Shown here: positions 43,224-52,041 of the stretch, piece after piece | Layout: each line of letters opens with the position of its first letter | Numbering within the stretch: the first letter of the stretch is position 1 | Assembly (NCBI GenBank): GCA_958295855.1 | Contig: OY282383.1 | Coordinates: 4,506,481-4,570,480 of the forward strand | Source: an uncultured Poribacteria bacterium | GTDB lineage: Bacteria; Poribacteria; WGA-4E; WGA-3G | Direction: 5' to 3' | Length of the DNA: 64,000 nt | Program-made: the position numbers and the translations under genes | Notes under the pieces: model-generated | What the model saw: only the letters and a program-made list of their open reading frames with translations | What the model was told of the DNA's origin: nothing | Databases searched by the model: none

Positions 43224-45728
43224 ATGAAAACGTTAATGCTTTTAACCATCATCCTGCTATTAACCGCCACGATGGCACTCACCACCGCCACCGCCCAAGA
43301 TTACCAGCGGTTGGACTTACCTGAAGGTGCAACCCTCCGCCTCGGCAAAGGCAGCATCGAGGAGATTGCGTATTCCCCCGGTGGCACCCTGCTCGCCGTG
43401 GCGAGTTCCATAGGGATTTGGCTCTACGATACCGCAACCTACCAAGAAGTGGCACTGCTCACCGGGCATACAGACAGCGTCACTAGCGTGGCGTTCAGCC
43501 CCGATGGCACCATCCTCGCCAGTGGGAGTTGGCCAGAAATCCGTCTGTGGGATGTTGCCACCGGCGACACACTAAACACACTCACAGGGCATACGGGCGG
43601 TGCCTCTAGCGTGGCGTTCAGCCCCGATGGCACCATCCTCGCCAGTGGGAGTAGGGACAACACCATCCGTCTGTGGGATGTTGCCACCGGCGACACACTA
43701 AACACACTCACAGGGCATACGGGCGGTGCCTCTAGCGTGGCGTTCAGCCCCGATGGCACCATCCTCGCCAGTGGGAGTAGGGACGACACCATCCGTCTGT
43801 GGGATGTTGTCACCGGCGACATACGAAACACACTCACAGGGCATACGCGCGATGTCAGTAGCGTGGCGTTCAGTCCCGATGGCACCATCCTCGCCAGTGG
43901 GAGTTATGACGACACCATCCGCCTGTGGGATGTTGTCACCGGCGACACACTAAACACACTCACAGGGCATACGCGCGATGTCAGTAGCGTGGCGTTCAGC
44001 CCCGATGGCGCCACCCTCGCCAGTGGGAGTTTGGACGACACCATCCGCCTGAGGGATGTTGTCACCGGCGACACACTAAACACCCTCACAGGGCATATGT
44101 ACGGTGTCAGTAGCGTGGCGTTCAGCCCCGATGGAAACACACTCGCCAGTGGGAGTTGGGACACCACTCTCCGCCTGTGGGATGTTGTCACCGGCGACAC
44201 ACTAAACACCCTCACAGGGCATACGGGCTGGGTCAGTAGCGTGGTGTTCAGCCCCGATGGAAACACACTCGCCAGTGGTGAAGGTTGGCCTGACTACACC
44301 ATCCGTGTGTGGGATGTGGCCACCGGCGACACACGCAACCCCCTCACAGGGCATACGCGCGATGTCACTAGCGTGGCGTTCAGCCCCGATGGCACCATCC
44401 TCGCCAGTGGGAGTAGGGACAACACCATCCGTGTGTGGGATGTGGCCACCGGCGACACACGCAACCCCCTCACAGGGCATACCAGCGGTGTCCTTAGCGT
44501 GGTGTTCAGCCCCGATGGCACCATCCTCGCCAGTGGGAGTTATGACGACACCATCCGCCTGTGGGATGTTGCCACCGGCGACACACTAAACACACTCACA
44601 GGGCGTACGGACCCTGTCTATAGCGTAGCGTTCAGTCCGGATGGTGCCACCCTCGCCAGTGGGAGTGATGACGACACCATCCGTCTGTGGGATGTGGCCA
44701 CCGGCACCCTCAAAAACGCCCTCACCGGGCATACGGGCAGTGTCAGTAGCGTGGTGTTCAGCCCCGATGGAAACACACTCGCCAGTGGTGGTGGTTGGCC
44801 TGACCACACCATCCGTCTGTGGGATGTGGCCACCGGCACCCTCAAAAACACCCTCACCGGGCATACGGGCAGTGTCTATAGCGTGGCGTTCAGTCCTGAT
44901 GGAAACACCCTCGCCAGTGGGAGTTGGGACACCACCATCCGTCTGTGGGATGTGGCCACTGGTGACACACGCAACACCCTCACCGGGCATACGGGCTTTG
45001 TCTTGAGCGTGGCGTTCAGCCCCGATGGCACCACCCTCGCCAGTGGGAGTCAGGCCGGAACCATCCTCCTCTGGGACATCACACCTTCTGCACCCACACC
45101 GGAACACATCGCCGAAGATATCAACGGCGATGGTATTATCAACATTCTGGACTTAACACTCGTCGCCGCGCAGCTTGGGCAGACAAGTGAAGACAATCGT
45201 GCCGATGTCAACGGTGATGGCGTTGTCAACATTCAGGATCTGGTGTTGGTCGCGGGGGCGTTTGGGGAGGCAGCTGGCGCACCGGGGTTCGCAACGACAG
45301 GATACAGCAATCTATCCCTACAAGCGGCGGATGTGCAGCAGTGGCTCGCGCAGGCGCAACGGCTGGATCGCACAAACCCCACGTATCAACGCGGCATTGC
45401 GGTGCTGGAGCAACTCCTCGCACGCTTGACCCCGAAACAAACCGCGCTGCTTGCCAACTATCCGAATCCGTTTAATCCGGAGACGTGGATACCGTATCAG
45501 TTGGCGAAGCCTGCGGAAGTGACGCTCTCCATCTATGCGGCGGATGGGACGTTGGTCCGCACGCTGGCGTTAGGTCAGATGCCTGCGGGTGTGTATGAGA
45601 CGCAGGCACGCGCGGCGTATTGGGATGGCAAAAATGCACAGGGAGAGCCTGTTGCAAGTGGTGTGTATTTCTATACGCTGACAGCGGGAGATTTCACTGC
45701 CACGAAGAAGATGGTGATAAGGAAATAG
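43224..45728 (+). CDS. Exported WD40 protein with dockerin-like and FlgD-like ends
   Basis: An 834-residue protein with a signal peptide (MKTLMLLTIILLLTATMA; start ATG 43224 after AAAGGAGA). Residues about 30-625 hold 14 WD40 repeats of about 42 residues, enough for two seven-bladed propellers; most are nearly identical at the DNA level (TGHT..VSSVAFSPDG..LASGS..TIRLWDV). A dockerin-like calcium segment with two DxNGDGxxNxxDL loops follows (about 630-680). The C-terminal 85 residues (NYPNPFNPETWIPYQL ... GVYFYTLTAGDF) are a FlgD-like Ig/sorting domain as in type IX-like secreted proteins. It is likely a surface binding scaffold. Confidence 0.9.
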   Translation: MKTLMLLTIILLLTATMALTTATAQDYQRLDLPEGATLRLGKGSIEEIAYSPGGTLLAVASSIGIWLYDTATYQEVALLTGHTDSVTSVAFSPDGTILASGSWPEIRLWDVATGDTLNTLTGHTGGASSVAFSPDGTILASGSRDNTIRLWDVATGDTLNTLTGHTGGASSVAFSPDGTILASGSRDDTIRLWDVVTGDIRNTLTGHTRDVSSVAFSPDGTILASGSYDDTIRLWDVVTGDTLNTLTGHTRDVSSVAFSPDGATLASGSLDDTIRLRDVVTGDTLNTLTGHMYGVSSVAFSPDGNTLASGSWDTTLRLWDVVTGDTLNTLTGHTGWVSSVVFSPDGNTLASGEGWPDYTIRVWDVATGDTRNPLTGHTRDVTSVAFSPDGTILASGSRDNTIRVWDVATGDTRNPLTGHTSGVLSVVFSPDGTILASGSYDDTIRLWDVATGDTLNTLTGRTDPVYSVAFSPDGATLASGSDDDTIRLWDVATGTLKNALTGHTGSVSSVVFSPDGNTLASGGGWPDHTIRLWDVATGTLKNTLTGHTGSVYSVAFSPDGNTLASGSWDTTIRLWDVATGDTRNTLTGHTGFVLSVAFSPDGTTLASGSQAGTILLWDITPSAPTPEHIAEDINGDGIINILDLTLVAAQLGQTSEDNRADVNGDGVVNIQDLVLVAGAFGEAAGAPGFATTGYSNLSLQAADVQQWLAQAQRLDRTNPTYQRGIAVLEQLLARLTPKQTALLANYPNPFNPETWIPYQLAKPAEVTLSIYAADGTLVRTLALGQMPAGVYETQARAAYWDGKNAQGEPVASGVYFYTLTAGDFTATKKMVIRK

Positions 45729-46206
45729 GAAATCGCCGTGTGGTCTGTAGGGCGAACGATTAAAATCCGCGTTTTCCGCGTCATCCGTGTCATCAGACAC
45801 CTGTCGCCCCGCTGGGGCTAAACAAGAGGGTAGGCGCGCAGTACTATACACATGTCGCCCCGCTGGGGCTAAAAACGTTTCGCATCCCCGCGCCTTAGTC
45901 CCGTAGGGACGCAGGGTAGGCACAAGGCCTACCCCTACAAAAAAAGAAATTAAGAACATTTTACCGAAAATGTTGAACCGCGAGAACCCAAAATCCGCGT
46001 TAATCTGTGTAATCCGCGTCATCCGCGATTCAGACAAGGAACACCGCCATCCTCCCATTAACTTTTGGTTTTCATGAGAGACATGTCGCCCCGCTGGGGC
46101 TAAAGAGGAGGGGAGGCACGCGGCACTATACACATGTCGCCCCGCTGGGGCTAAAGAGGAGGGTAGGCAGCGGAAAAATCGGAGCAGAAACCCAATAGAC
46201 GGAATG
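45729..46206. repeat. Gap with gtcgccccgctggggc hairpins
   Basis: No gene. Four copies of an acatgtcgccccgctggggc hairpin (near 45801, 45850, 46082 and 46132), a ggtaggcacaaggcctacc palindrome (about 45914), and an aatccgcgttaatctgtgta type repeat (45990-46030). Each hairpin is GCCCC-gct-GGGGC. None has a T-run, so termination is not supported. Confidence 0.75.
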
Positions 46207-46989
46207 TTAAAAAATTAGATTGCGCACCTGCTTGCCAATGTCAGGGCTCCGCATTAACGATTCACCAACGAGCATTGCATGAACCCCCGCCTCCCCCAAA
46301 CTCGCGACATCTGCACGTGAGTAGATGCCGCTTTCACTCACCACTACCTTATCTTCAGGGATAGCCTCGCGTAACCGAAACGTTGTTTCAATGTCTGTGT
46401 GGAATGTACGCAAATCTCGGTTGTTGATACCTATAATCTGCGCATCTGCCGCTAAGGCAATCGCCAATTCCGCGTCTGTATGCACCTCTACCAGACATGC
46501 CAGCGACAGCGAGTGCGCGACCTCCATGAAGGTGCGCAACTGAGCCGGTGTTAACGCCGCCACAATGAGTAAAATAGCATCCGCCCCTGCTACACGCGCT
46601 TGATAGATGTGATACGCATCAATAGTGAAATCTTTTCGTAGGAGCGGCAAGTCGACTGCCTCCCGAATTGCAGACAGATAGCCGAGTTCTCCAGCGAAAA
46701 ACTTTTCGTCTGTGAGGACAGAGATGGCAGCGGCCCCGTTCTCAGCGTAGGTTTGGGCGATTGAGACAGGATGGAAATCTTCGCGGATAATTCCCTTACT
46801 GGGCGATTTTTTTTTCACCTCTGCGATGAGATTAACCGCGCTCGGTGTACATGAATTACGAATAGCACCACGGAAATCCCGCGTTGGCGGCAGGCTTGGC
46901 AACTTCGCTTTTAACGTTGCGAGGGGGGCCTGTGCCTGTTCAGTTTTGAGTTCTTTTCGTTTATGTTGAATGATAGTGTCTAATATCAC
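46207..46989 (-). CDS. trpC: Indole-3-glycerol-phosphate synthase
   Basis: TrpC closes carboxyphenylamino-deoxyribulose phosphate to indole-3-glycerol phosphate. The TIM-barrel motifs are clear: LIAEVKKKSPSKG (catalytic lysine), VLTDEKFFAGEL, PLLRKDFTID (second lysine), LVEVHTDAEL, IGINNRDLRTF and VVSESGI. Two starts are possible: a GTG at 46989, which matches the family N-terminus ILDTIIQHKRKEL and has AAGGGG upstream, or a TTG at 47034 with no ribosome-binding site. About 260 residues from the GTG, normal for the family. It lies downstream of trpD on the same strand, separated by an A-D repeat and a hairpin. Confidence 0.93.
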   Translation of the reverse strand: MILDTIIQHKRKELKTEQAQAPLATLKAKLPSLPPTRDFRGAIRNSCTPSAVNLIAEVKKKSPSKGIIREDFHPVSIAQTYAENGAAAISVLTDEKFFAGELGYLSAIREAVDLPLLRKDFTIDAYHIYQARVAGADAILLIVAALTPAQLRTFMEVAHSLSLACLVEVHTDAELAIALAADAQIIGINNRDLRTFHTDIETTFRLREAIPEDKVVVSESGIYSRADVASLGEAGVHAMLVGESLMRSPDIGKQVRNLIF

Positions 46990-47037
46990 CGGAAAATCTG
47001 GCCCCTTTCTTGTAGAAGAAAAATGTTGCGTCAAGAG

Positions 47038-47067
47038 TTAGTCACGCATTTTCAATGCGTGCTGAAC
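47038..47067. repeat. Hairpin CACGCATT-ttc-AATGCGTG upstream of trpC
   Basis: Perfect 8-bp stem with a ttc loop, followed by ctgaac. It has the same design as the pair at 48237-48267 and 48335-48365, with a different but complementary stem. Confidence 0.7.
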
Positions 47068-47070
47068 CTC

Positions 47071-47144
47071 TCCTCCGACGAGAGCTATAGTGCATTGTTA
47101 GCCCTACCTTGCCATTAGATTTCTCCGCAAGGAATAACGAAAAA
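47071..47144 (-). repeat. A-D element between trpD and trpC
   Basis: D motif (CTCCGACGAGAGC) near trpC and A end (CTCCGCAAGGAATAACGAAA) within 8 bases of the trpD stop; the same polarity as at lpxB/lpxK. Confidence 0.85.
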
Positions 47145-47150
47145 CTCGCA

Positions 47151-48173
47151 CTACGGCACATCAGGGACATTCGACATCAATTTTAGCCCTTCCAACTTCG
47201 CTAGTGCACTGCCAGAGTCAATAGATTCCATCGCAAGAGCCAGGCCTGCTTCGAGACTATCCGCTTTTCCACCGGCGACAATCGCCGCGGCAGCGTTCAA
47301 CACAACAATATCTCGTCTCGGTCCCTTGTTACATCTTAGGATATCCAAGCTCATTTCGGCATTTTCTTCAGGCGTGCCGCCGAGTAGCATCTCCGGTGCC
47401 GCTTTTGGAATGCCGAAGTCTGCCGGATTCAGCGTATACGTCTTCACAGTGCCATTTGCCAGCTCCGATACGCGCGTGGTAGTCGATGTTGTGATTTCGT
47501 CCAAACCGTCGGCGCCATGCACCACGAATGCATGGTGGCTGCCAAAACTGTTGAGGGCGTTGGCGTGCAATTCTGTGAGTTCCGGCGCGTAAACCCCAAG
47601 TACCTGAGCGCGCGCCCTGGCTGGGTTGGTTAACGGGGCGATGGTATTAAAAATCGTGCGGATACCGATTTCGCGTCGCGGCCCGATTGCATGTTTCATT
47701 GCACCGTGCAACATCGGTGCAAATAGAAACCCAATCCCGACTTCGTCAATACACCGCCCAACGTGTTCTGGACTCAGCTCAATATTCACGCCCAATGCCA
47801 TCAACACATTCGCACTGCCGCACTGCCGCGTTACGCCCCGGTTGCCATGCTTGGCGACAGGCACGCCCGCCCCCGCAACCACAAACGCAGAAGTCGTTGA
47901 AATGTTGAACGAATTCAAGCCGCTCCCGCCTGTGCTACACGTATCAACAACTAACGCTTGTTTTGTAGGGACAGGTGTGGCTTTCGCACGCATGACGCGC
48001 GCTGCGCCGGTAATTTCCTCTACCGTTTCTCCTTTAAGTCGAAGCGCAGTCAGGAAACAGGCAATCTGGGCATCTGTTGCCTTGCCTTCCATGATTTCGT
48101 TCATGGTATCAACCATCTCTGCTTCCGTTAATGTATTGCCGGCAATAACCTTTTGAATGGCTTCACGAATCAC
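47151..48173 (-). CDS. trpD: Anthranilate phosphoribosyltransferase
   Basis: A 340-residue TrpD, which joins anthranilate and phosphoribosyl pyrophosphate in tryptophan synthesis. The PRPP-binding loop reads VDTCSTGGSG (usual D-x-x-G-T-G-G-D, here slightly changed with C-S for V-G and S for D), followed by NISTTSAFV, KHGNRGVTRQCGSANVL and GFLFAPMLHGAMKH, the anthranilate site. Start GTG 48173 follows AGGAGG with an 8-base spacer. The S-for-D change in the PRPP loop is worth noting but the rest is intact. It forms a trpD-trpC pair; other trp genes are not in the window. Confidence 0.93.
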   Translation of the reverse strand: MIREAIQKVIAGNTLTEAEMVDTMNEIMEGKATDAQIACFLTALRLKGETVEEITGAARVMRAKATPVPTKQALVVDTCSTGGSGLNSFNISTTSAFVVAGAGVPVAKHGNRGVTRQCGSANVLMALGVNIELSPEHVGRCIDEVGIGFLFAPMLHGAMKHAIGPRREIGIRTIFNTIAPLTNPARARAQVLGVYAPELTELHANALNSFGSHHAFVVHGADGLDEITTSTTTRVSELANGTVKTYTLNPADFGIPKAAPEMLLGGTPEENAEMSLDILRCNKGPRRDIVVLNAAAAIVAGGKADSLEAGLALAMESIDSGSALAKLEGLKLMSNVPDVP

Positions 48174-48499
48174 GCAATGTTCCTCCTGAGAATATTTTGT
48201 GATAAGGGGTTAAGTATTGTGCAAAGGCACCGCAAGAAGTTTCCCACTATTTTCAATAGTGGTGAACATTGTTTTCATGCTGTTTTTCTAAGTATATCAC
48301 ATTTTGTAATTTAATTGAATGTCAATTTTTTCAAAAGTTTCCCACTATTTTCAATAGTGGTGAACGATATGCACAGTTTTTTTGTGTCAAGTGTTATGTG
48401 TTTTGCACATGAAAACGGAATAGAAAATTAACTTAACTTTTAGTGTTTTTAAAATCACACTAAGGTATTTTACCCCCGCAACGCGGGGGCAAATACCAC
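48174..48499. repeat. Gap upstream of trpD with paired covarying hairpins
   Basis: No gene. Identical 31-bp units at 48237-48267 and 48335-48365 hold the stem CCACTATT-ttc-AATAGTGG, 98 bases apart. A GGTAT hairpin (48469-48497) follows. The DNA between is AT-rich. Confidence 0.8.
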
Positions 48500-48528
48500 T
48501 TGCTTTTTTTTCCGAAGTCTGCTATAAT
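48500..48528 (+). promoter_or_regulatory. Promoter of the aminotransferase gene
   Basis: TTGCTT (48500-48505), 17 bases, TATAAT (48523-48528). A GGTATAATCCCCGC hairpin (48553-48585) lies in the leader 15 bases before the start codon. Confidence 0.55.
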
Positions 48529-48599
48529 TGCATGTAGCCAAGCATTTTTAGTGGTATAATCCCCGCAAAGCGGGGGTAATAGCCTTAAGGAGATTTCTC

Positions 48600-49742
48600 A
48601 TGAAAGATTTTGGTTTTACAGGCGGGCGGCCGGATCCGTATACATTTCCGACAGAGGGGCTCATTGCCGCGAGTGCAAAGGCACTCCGTAGGTTGGGGGG
48701 CGAACTGGTTAATTACCCGGGTGAATCGGGCCACCGGGGTTTGCGCGAGCTGGCATCGATGCGATTTGAGCGGCGGGAGGGTGTTCCGCTTCCGGTGGAT
48801 AACATGTCGATAACCTCAGGCTCCATGCAGGCACTGGAATTGGTGTTAGGGACGCTTATCAACCCTGGCGATACGGTGTTAACAGAGGAATTCACTTACA
48901 GCGGCACGCTCGGTATCATGCGCCATTTCAAAGCGAATATCGTCGGGGTGCCGATGGATTACGTTGATGGCATGGATATGGATGCGCTGGAGGCAAAACT
49001 GAAGGAACTGAAACGCCAAAATATCCGCCCTTCGCTCATCTATACGACATCCAACCACCAGAATCCGACAGGGGCAATTCTGTCGCTTGAACGCCGCCAG
49101 CGGATGTTGGCACTGGCGGAGGAATATGATACGCTGATTGTTGAAGACGATTGCTATGGAGACATTGACTTTACGTCAACGCCGACACCCGCTTCGCTTT
49201 TTAAGTTAGACACCTCGAATCGGGTCATCTTCATCGCCACGTTCTCCAAAATCTTAGGGGCAGGCGTGCGGCAGGGTTATTTTGTTGCGAGACAGCCCTA
49301 TTATGGGCAAATTCACCAGAATCGCTGGGATGGCGGGACAAGCGCGCTGGCGAGTGCTATCGTTGCGGAGTTCTTCATGGAGCATCTGGAGACGCACCTT
49401 GTCAAGACGAATGCTGCTGTCAGTGCAAAGTGTCGCGCGGTGGTAGAAACGCTTGAAAAGCACGCCAGTGACCTCTGCACGTGGACGCGGCCCCGCGGTG
49501 GGCTTTTCCTCTGGATAGATTTGCCGGAAGCCACAGATCTTGACAAATTACAGGAACTTGCCTCGGCGAAGGGGGTGGGCTATAGCAACGGCAGTGCTTT
49601 CCATTATGCAAACGCCCCGGTGAAGGCCATCCGACTTGCGTACGCTTATTGCCATGTAGGCGATATTCCTGAAGGGATTACTTACCTATGTGAAGCCATC
49701 CGGAGTGCACAGGGTTCTACAGCGGATATCGCTGCAGATTAA
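48600..49742 (+). CDS. PLP-dependent aminotransferase, class I/II
   Basis: A 380-residue fold-type I aminotransferase of the MocR/ARO8-like group without a DNA-binding domain. Landmarks: NYPGESGHRGLRELAS at the N-terminus, the ring-stacking TEEFTYSG, TTSNHQNPTG with the PLP-contacting asparagine, VEDDCYGD with the aspartate, TFSKILGAGVRQGY with the Schiff-base lysine and FLWIDLP. It probably transaminates an aromatic, branched or aminoadipate-like amino acid. ATG 48600 follows AAGGAG. Its start codon is preceded by a GC hairpin that might affect translation. It precedes the cohesin/dockerin gene by 26 bases. Confidence 0.9.
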   Translation: MKDFGFTGGRPDPYTFPTEGLIAASAKALRRLGGELVNYPGESGHRGLRELASMRFERREGVPLPVDNMSITSGSMQALELVLGTLINPGDTVLTEEFTYSGTLGIMRHFKANIVGVPMDYVDGMDMDALEAKLKELKRQNIRPSLIYTTSNHQNPTGAILSLERRQRMLALAEEYDTLIVEDDCYGDIDFTSTPTPASLFKLDTSNRVIFIATFSKILGAGVRQGYFVARQPYYGQIHQNRWDGGTSALASAIVAEFFMEHLETHLVKTNAAVSAKCRAVVETLEKHASDLCTWTRPRGGLFLWIDLPEATDLDKLQELASAKGVGYSNGSAFHYANAPVKAIRLAYAYCHVGDIPEGITYLCEAIRSAQGSTADIAAD

Positions 49743-49768
49743 CAGGACTACGAAAACTGGAGCCTAAT

Positions 49769-50614
49769 ATGAAAAATCAATTTTTCGAGCGGAAAATAGT
49801 TTTTGCCTTAGTGGCAGTTGTTATGGGTTTGGGGTTTGCAAAAATGGGGTATGGTGAAACCGTTGTTTCTCTAGTGCCTACGACGGACATCATCTCCCCG
49901 GCTGTCGGCGAGCAAGTGACGATTGACATTAGAATAACGGGCGGCGAAGGCGTGGCAGGGTACGGACCCTTGATTGTCTTTGATTCAAACGCACTGAAGT
50001 ATATTGGTGCAACGAGTGGGGATTACCTTCCGCCGGGTGGCGTTTGGATAAGTCCCGGGGTAGGCGATGATGGGAACTATGAAATCACGCTCAGCATTGG
50101 TGATTCAACCACATCGGGAAAGTCTGTGACTTTCGGAGATGAGGAGATCTCGATAGAGCAGTTCTTGATTGAAATTACACATCCGCCGCCCGAGTTCGCA
50201 TCACCAGGGGCGCAGTATTGGAGATTCTCCATCTTGGCTTCATCGCCATTTGGAGCGGATGCAAACACCATACCCACGGATGGCGATGGCACGCTCGCTA
50301 CACTTACCTTTGAAGTTGTTAAAGCGAAGCCGGGTACCATCGCGTTGCTGGGGGCCAACCTTTCTGATACCAATGATAAGCCGTTGGAAACCGCCCTCCA
50401 AAATAGCGTCATTACCGTTCATGCTTTGGAAACGCCGGAGACTTTGCCTGCGGATGTAAACAACGACGGTAACGTCGACATCTTGGATCTGGTATTCGTT
50501 GCTTCAAAGTTCGGACAACCTGTCACGGATGCCACTAAGGCCGCGGATGTGAATGGAGACGGTGCGATTAACATTTTGGATTTGACGCGCATCGTACAGC
50601 ATTTCGGAAATTGA
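49769..50614 (+). CDS. Secreted cohesin-dockerin protein
   Basis: A 281-residue protein with a signal peptide (residues 9-30, IVFALVAVVMGLGFAKMGYG). Residues about 35-210 form a cohesin-like beta-sandwich (VGEQVTIDIRITGGEG ... GTLATLTFEVV). The C-terminus is a type I dockerin with two calcium loops, DVNNDGNVDILDL and DVNGDGAINILDL (about 225-280). Such pairs occur in cellulosome-like assemblies and in surface proteins of uncultured bacteria; the WD40 protein at 43224 carries a matching dockerin, so an extracellular complex is possible. Cohesin-dockerin interaction between these two is an inference only. Confidence 0.85.
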   Translation: MKNQFFERKIVFALVAVVMGLGFAKMGYGETVVSLVPTTDIISPAVGEQVTIDIRITGGEGVAGYGPLIVFDSNALKYIGATSGDYLPPGGVWISPGVGDDGNYEITLSIGDSTTSGKSVTFGDEEISIEQFLIEITHPPPEFASPGAQYWRFSILASSPFGADANTIPTDGDGTLATLTFEVVKAKPGTIALLGANLSDTNDKPLETALQNSVITVHALETPETLPADVNNDGNVDILDLVFVASKFGQPVTDATKAADVNGDGAINILDLTRIVQHFGN

Positions 50615-50670
50615 AGCAGCACCCACAATGAATTGTGCGTGCAAGCTTCGCGAAAAAGAGGAGCGAACCG

Positions 50671-52041
50671 TTGCGCAATATTATCCTCATCTCATTAGAT
50701 ACGTTACGGGCATCCAGCATGAGTTGTTATGGGCATCGCAATCTGACAACACCGCACCTTGATGCACTGGGCGAAAAATCGACGCTTTTTGAAAAGTGTA
50801 TCAGCCCGCATATCCCGACACACCCTGCCCATACGACGATGTTTACCGGCAAGGATGTCTTGTCACACCAAATTATCACGCAGGGTGGAACACTGAACTT
50901 GGAAACAGATGTGAAGACTCTTGCTGAGCTGCTGAGTGAAGCAGGCTATTTCACCCTAGCTGCAGACAATTTGGGACGCTGGTTCCAGCGGGGATTTCCA
51001 GAGGAGCACTACCGCGGGTCCCAGTGGCAGACCAGTTACCGCAATGCTCGAAAAGCGGAAGCAGTCAACGAAACAGCGATGGAACTCTTGCACCTCGCGC
51101 AGGTACAGGATAACCCCTGGTTCGCCTTTCTTCATTATTGGGATGCACACACCCCTTATCTGCCACCCTTGCCGTTTGAGCGGATGTTTTACAGCGGGGA
51201 CGAGTGCGACCCGAGCAACCGGAGCATGGATGCAGTTTATGCATGTGAACCGTTTACAGACTATTTCCGGCAGTGGATGTGCACGCCAGATGCAGCAGAT
51301 GCGGACAACCTTGCCAAGAAGCGGTTGTGGACAGATAGGCGGTATGTGAACGCGCAATACGATGCCGCAATCGCTTATATGGACGCATGTCTCGCACAAC
51401 TTTTCCAATACCTTGATGATTCTGGACAGCTGGAGGAGACGCTCCTTATCATTACTGCCGACCACGGTGAAGAACTGGATGAACATGAACTCTGGTACGA
51501 CCACCACGGCCTCTATGAAACGAATTGCCACGTCCCGCTGATGGTTCACTGTCCCGCTCTCATTCCCGATGGCCAGCGGCTGGATGGACTGGTGCGTTTG
51601 ACAGATATTGCGCCGACGATTCTCGATTATGCAGGGCAGTCCGCACTCGCTGAACGTGAGAATATGGAGGGAACAAGCCTGCGTGCAATAATAGAGGGGG
51701 GCACGCACGATGGCACGACGGAGGCTATCTATCTCACTGAATGTGGGTGGATGAAAAAGCGTGGGTGGCAGACGAAGAAGTGGAAACTGATTGTGGAAAC
51801 CGGCGGCACACCGGCGGTTTACAATACGCCGGAGATAGAACTCTACGATCTTGAGGAAGATCCAGACGAGGTTTACAATCTCGCTGAGGAGGCGGACGAG
51901 GTAGTGGCACGCTTGAGAAACGATATGGACGCTTTTCTGCAGCGTAGGCTCGCTGAAACAGGGCTTCCGGATCCAACGGTTGTGCAGGACATTACCATGC
52001 GGCGTATTGGCGATAAGACGAAGGCGGTGCCGCTAGTTTAG
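50671..52041 (+). CDS. Sulfatase-family hydrolase with atypical nucleophile
   Basis: A protein of about 456 residues of the sulfatase/alkaline-phosphatase superfamily. Metal residues are seen in ILISLDTLRAS near the N-terminus and TADHGEELDEH, with YDHHGLYE. The segment that normally reads C/S-x-P-x-R-A-x-x-L-x-T-G is here THPAHTTMFTG, so threonine replaces the formylglycine cysteine. The enzyme is therefore unlikely to be a classical sulfatase and more likely a phosphodiesterase or phosphatase-like relative, or uses threonine. TTG 50671 with GAGGAG 7 bases upstream is preferred; a GTG at 50635 has no site. No signal peptide. Confidence 0.75.
   Translation: MRNIILISLDTLRASSMSCYGHRNLTTPHLDALGEKSTLFEKCISPHIPTHPAHTTMFTGKDVLSHQIITQGGTLNLETDVKTLAELLSEAGYFTLAADNLGRWFQRGFPEEHYRGSQWQTSYRNARKAEAVNETAMELLHLAQVQDNPWFAFLHYWDAHTPYLPPLPFERMFYSGDECDPSNRSMDAVYACEPFTDYFRQWMCTPDAADADNLAKKRLWTDRRYVNAQYDAAIAYMDACLAQLFQYLDDSGQLEETLLIITADHGEELDEHELWYDHHGLYETNCHVPLMVHCPALIPDGQRLDGLVRLTDIAPTILDYAGQSALAERENMEGTSLRAIIEGGTHDGTTEAIYLTECGWMKKRGWQTKKWKLIVETGGTPAVYNTPEIELYDLEEDPDEVYNLAEEADEVVARLRNDMDAFLQRRLAETGLPDPTVVQDITMRRIGDKTKAVPLV

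Noticed and set aside
43439..45107. Long antisense reading frames opposite the WD40 gene
   Set aside because: They arise from the repetitive coding strand and have no ribosome-binding sites or family resemblance.
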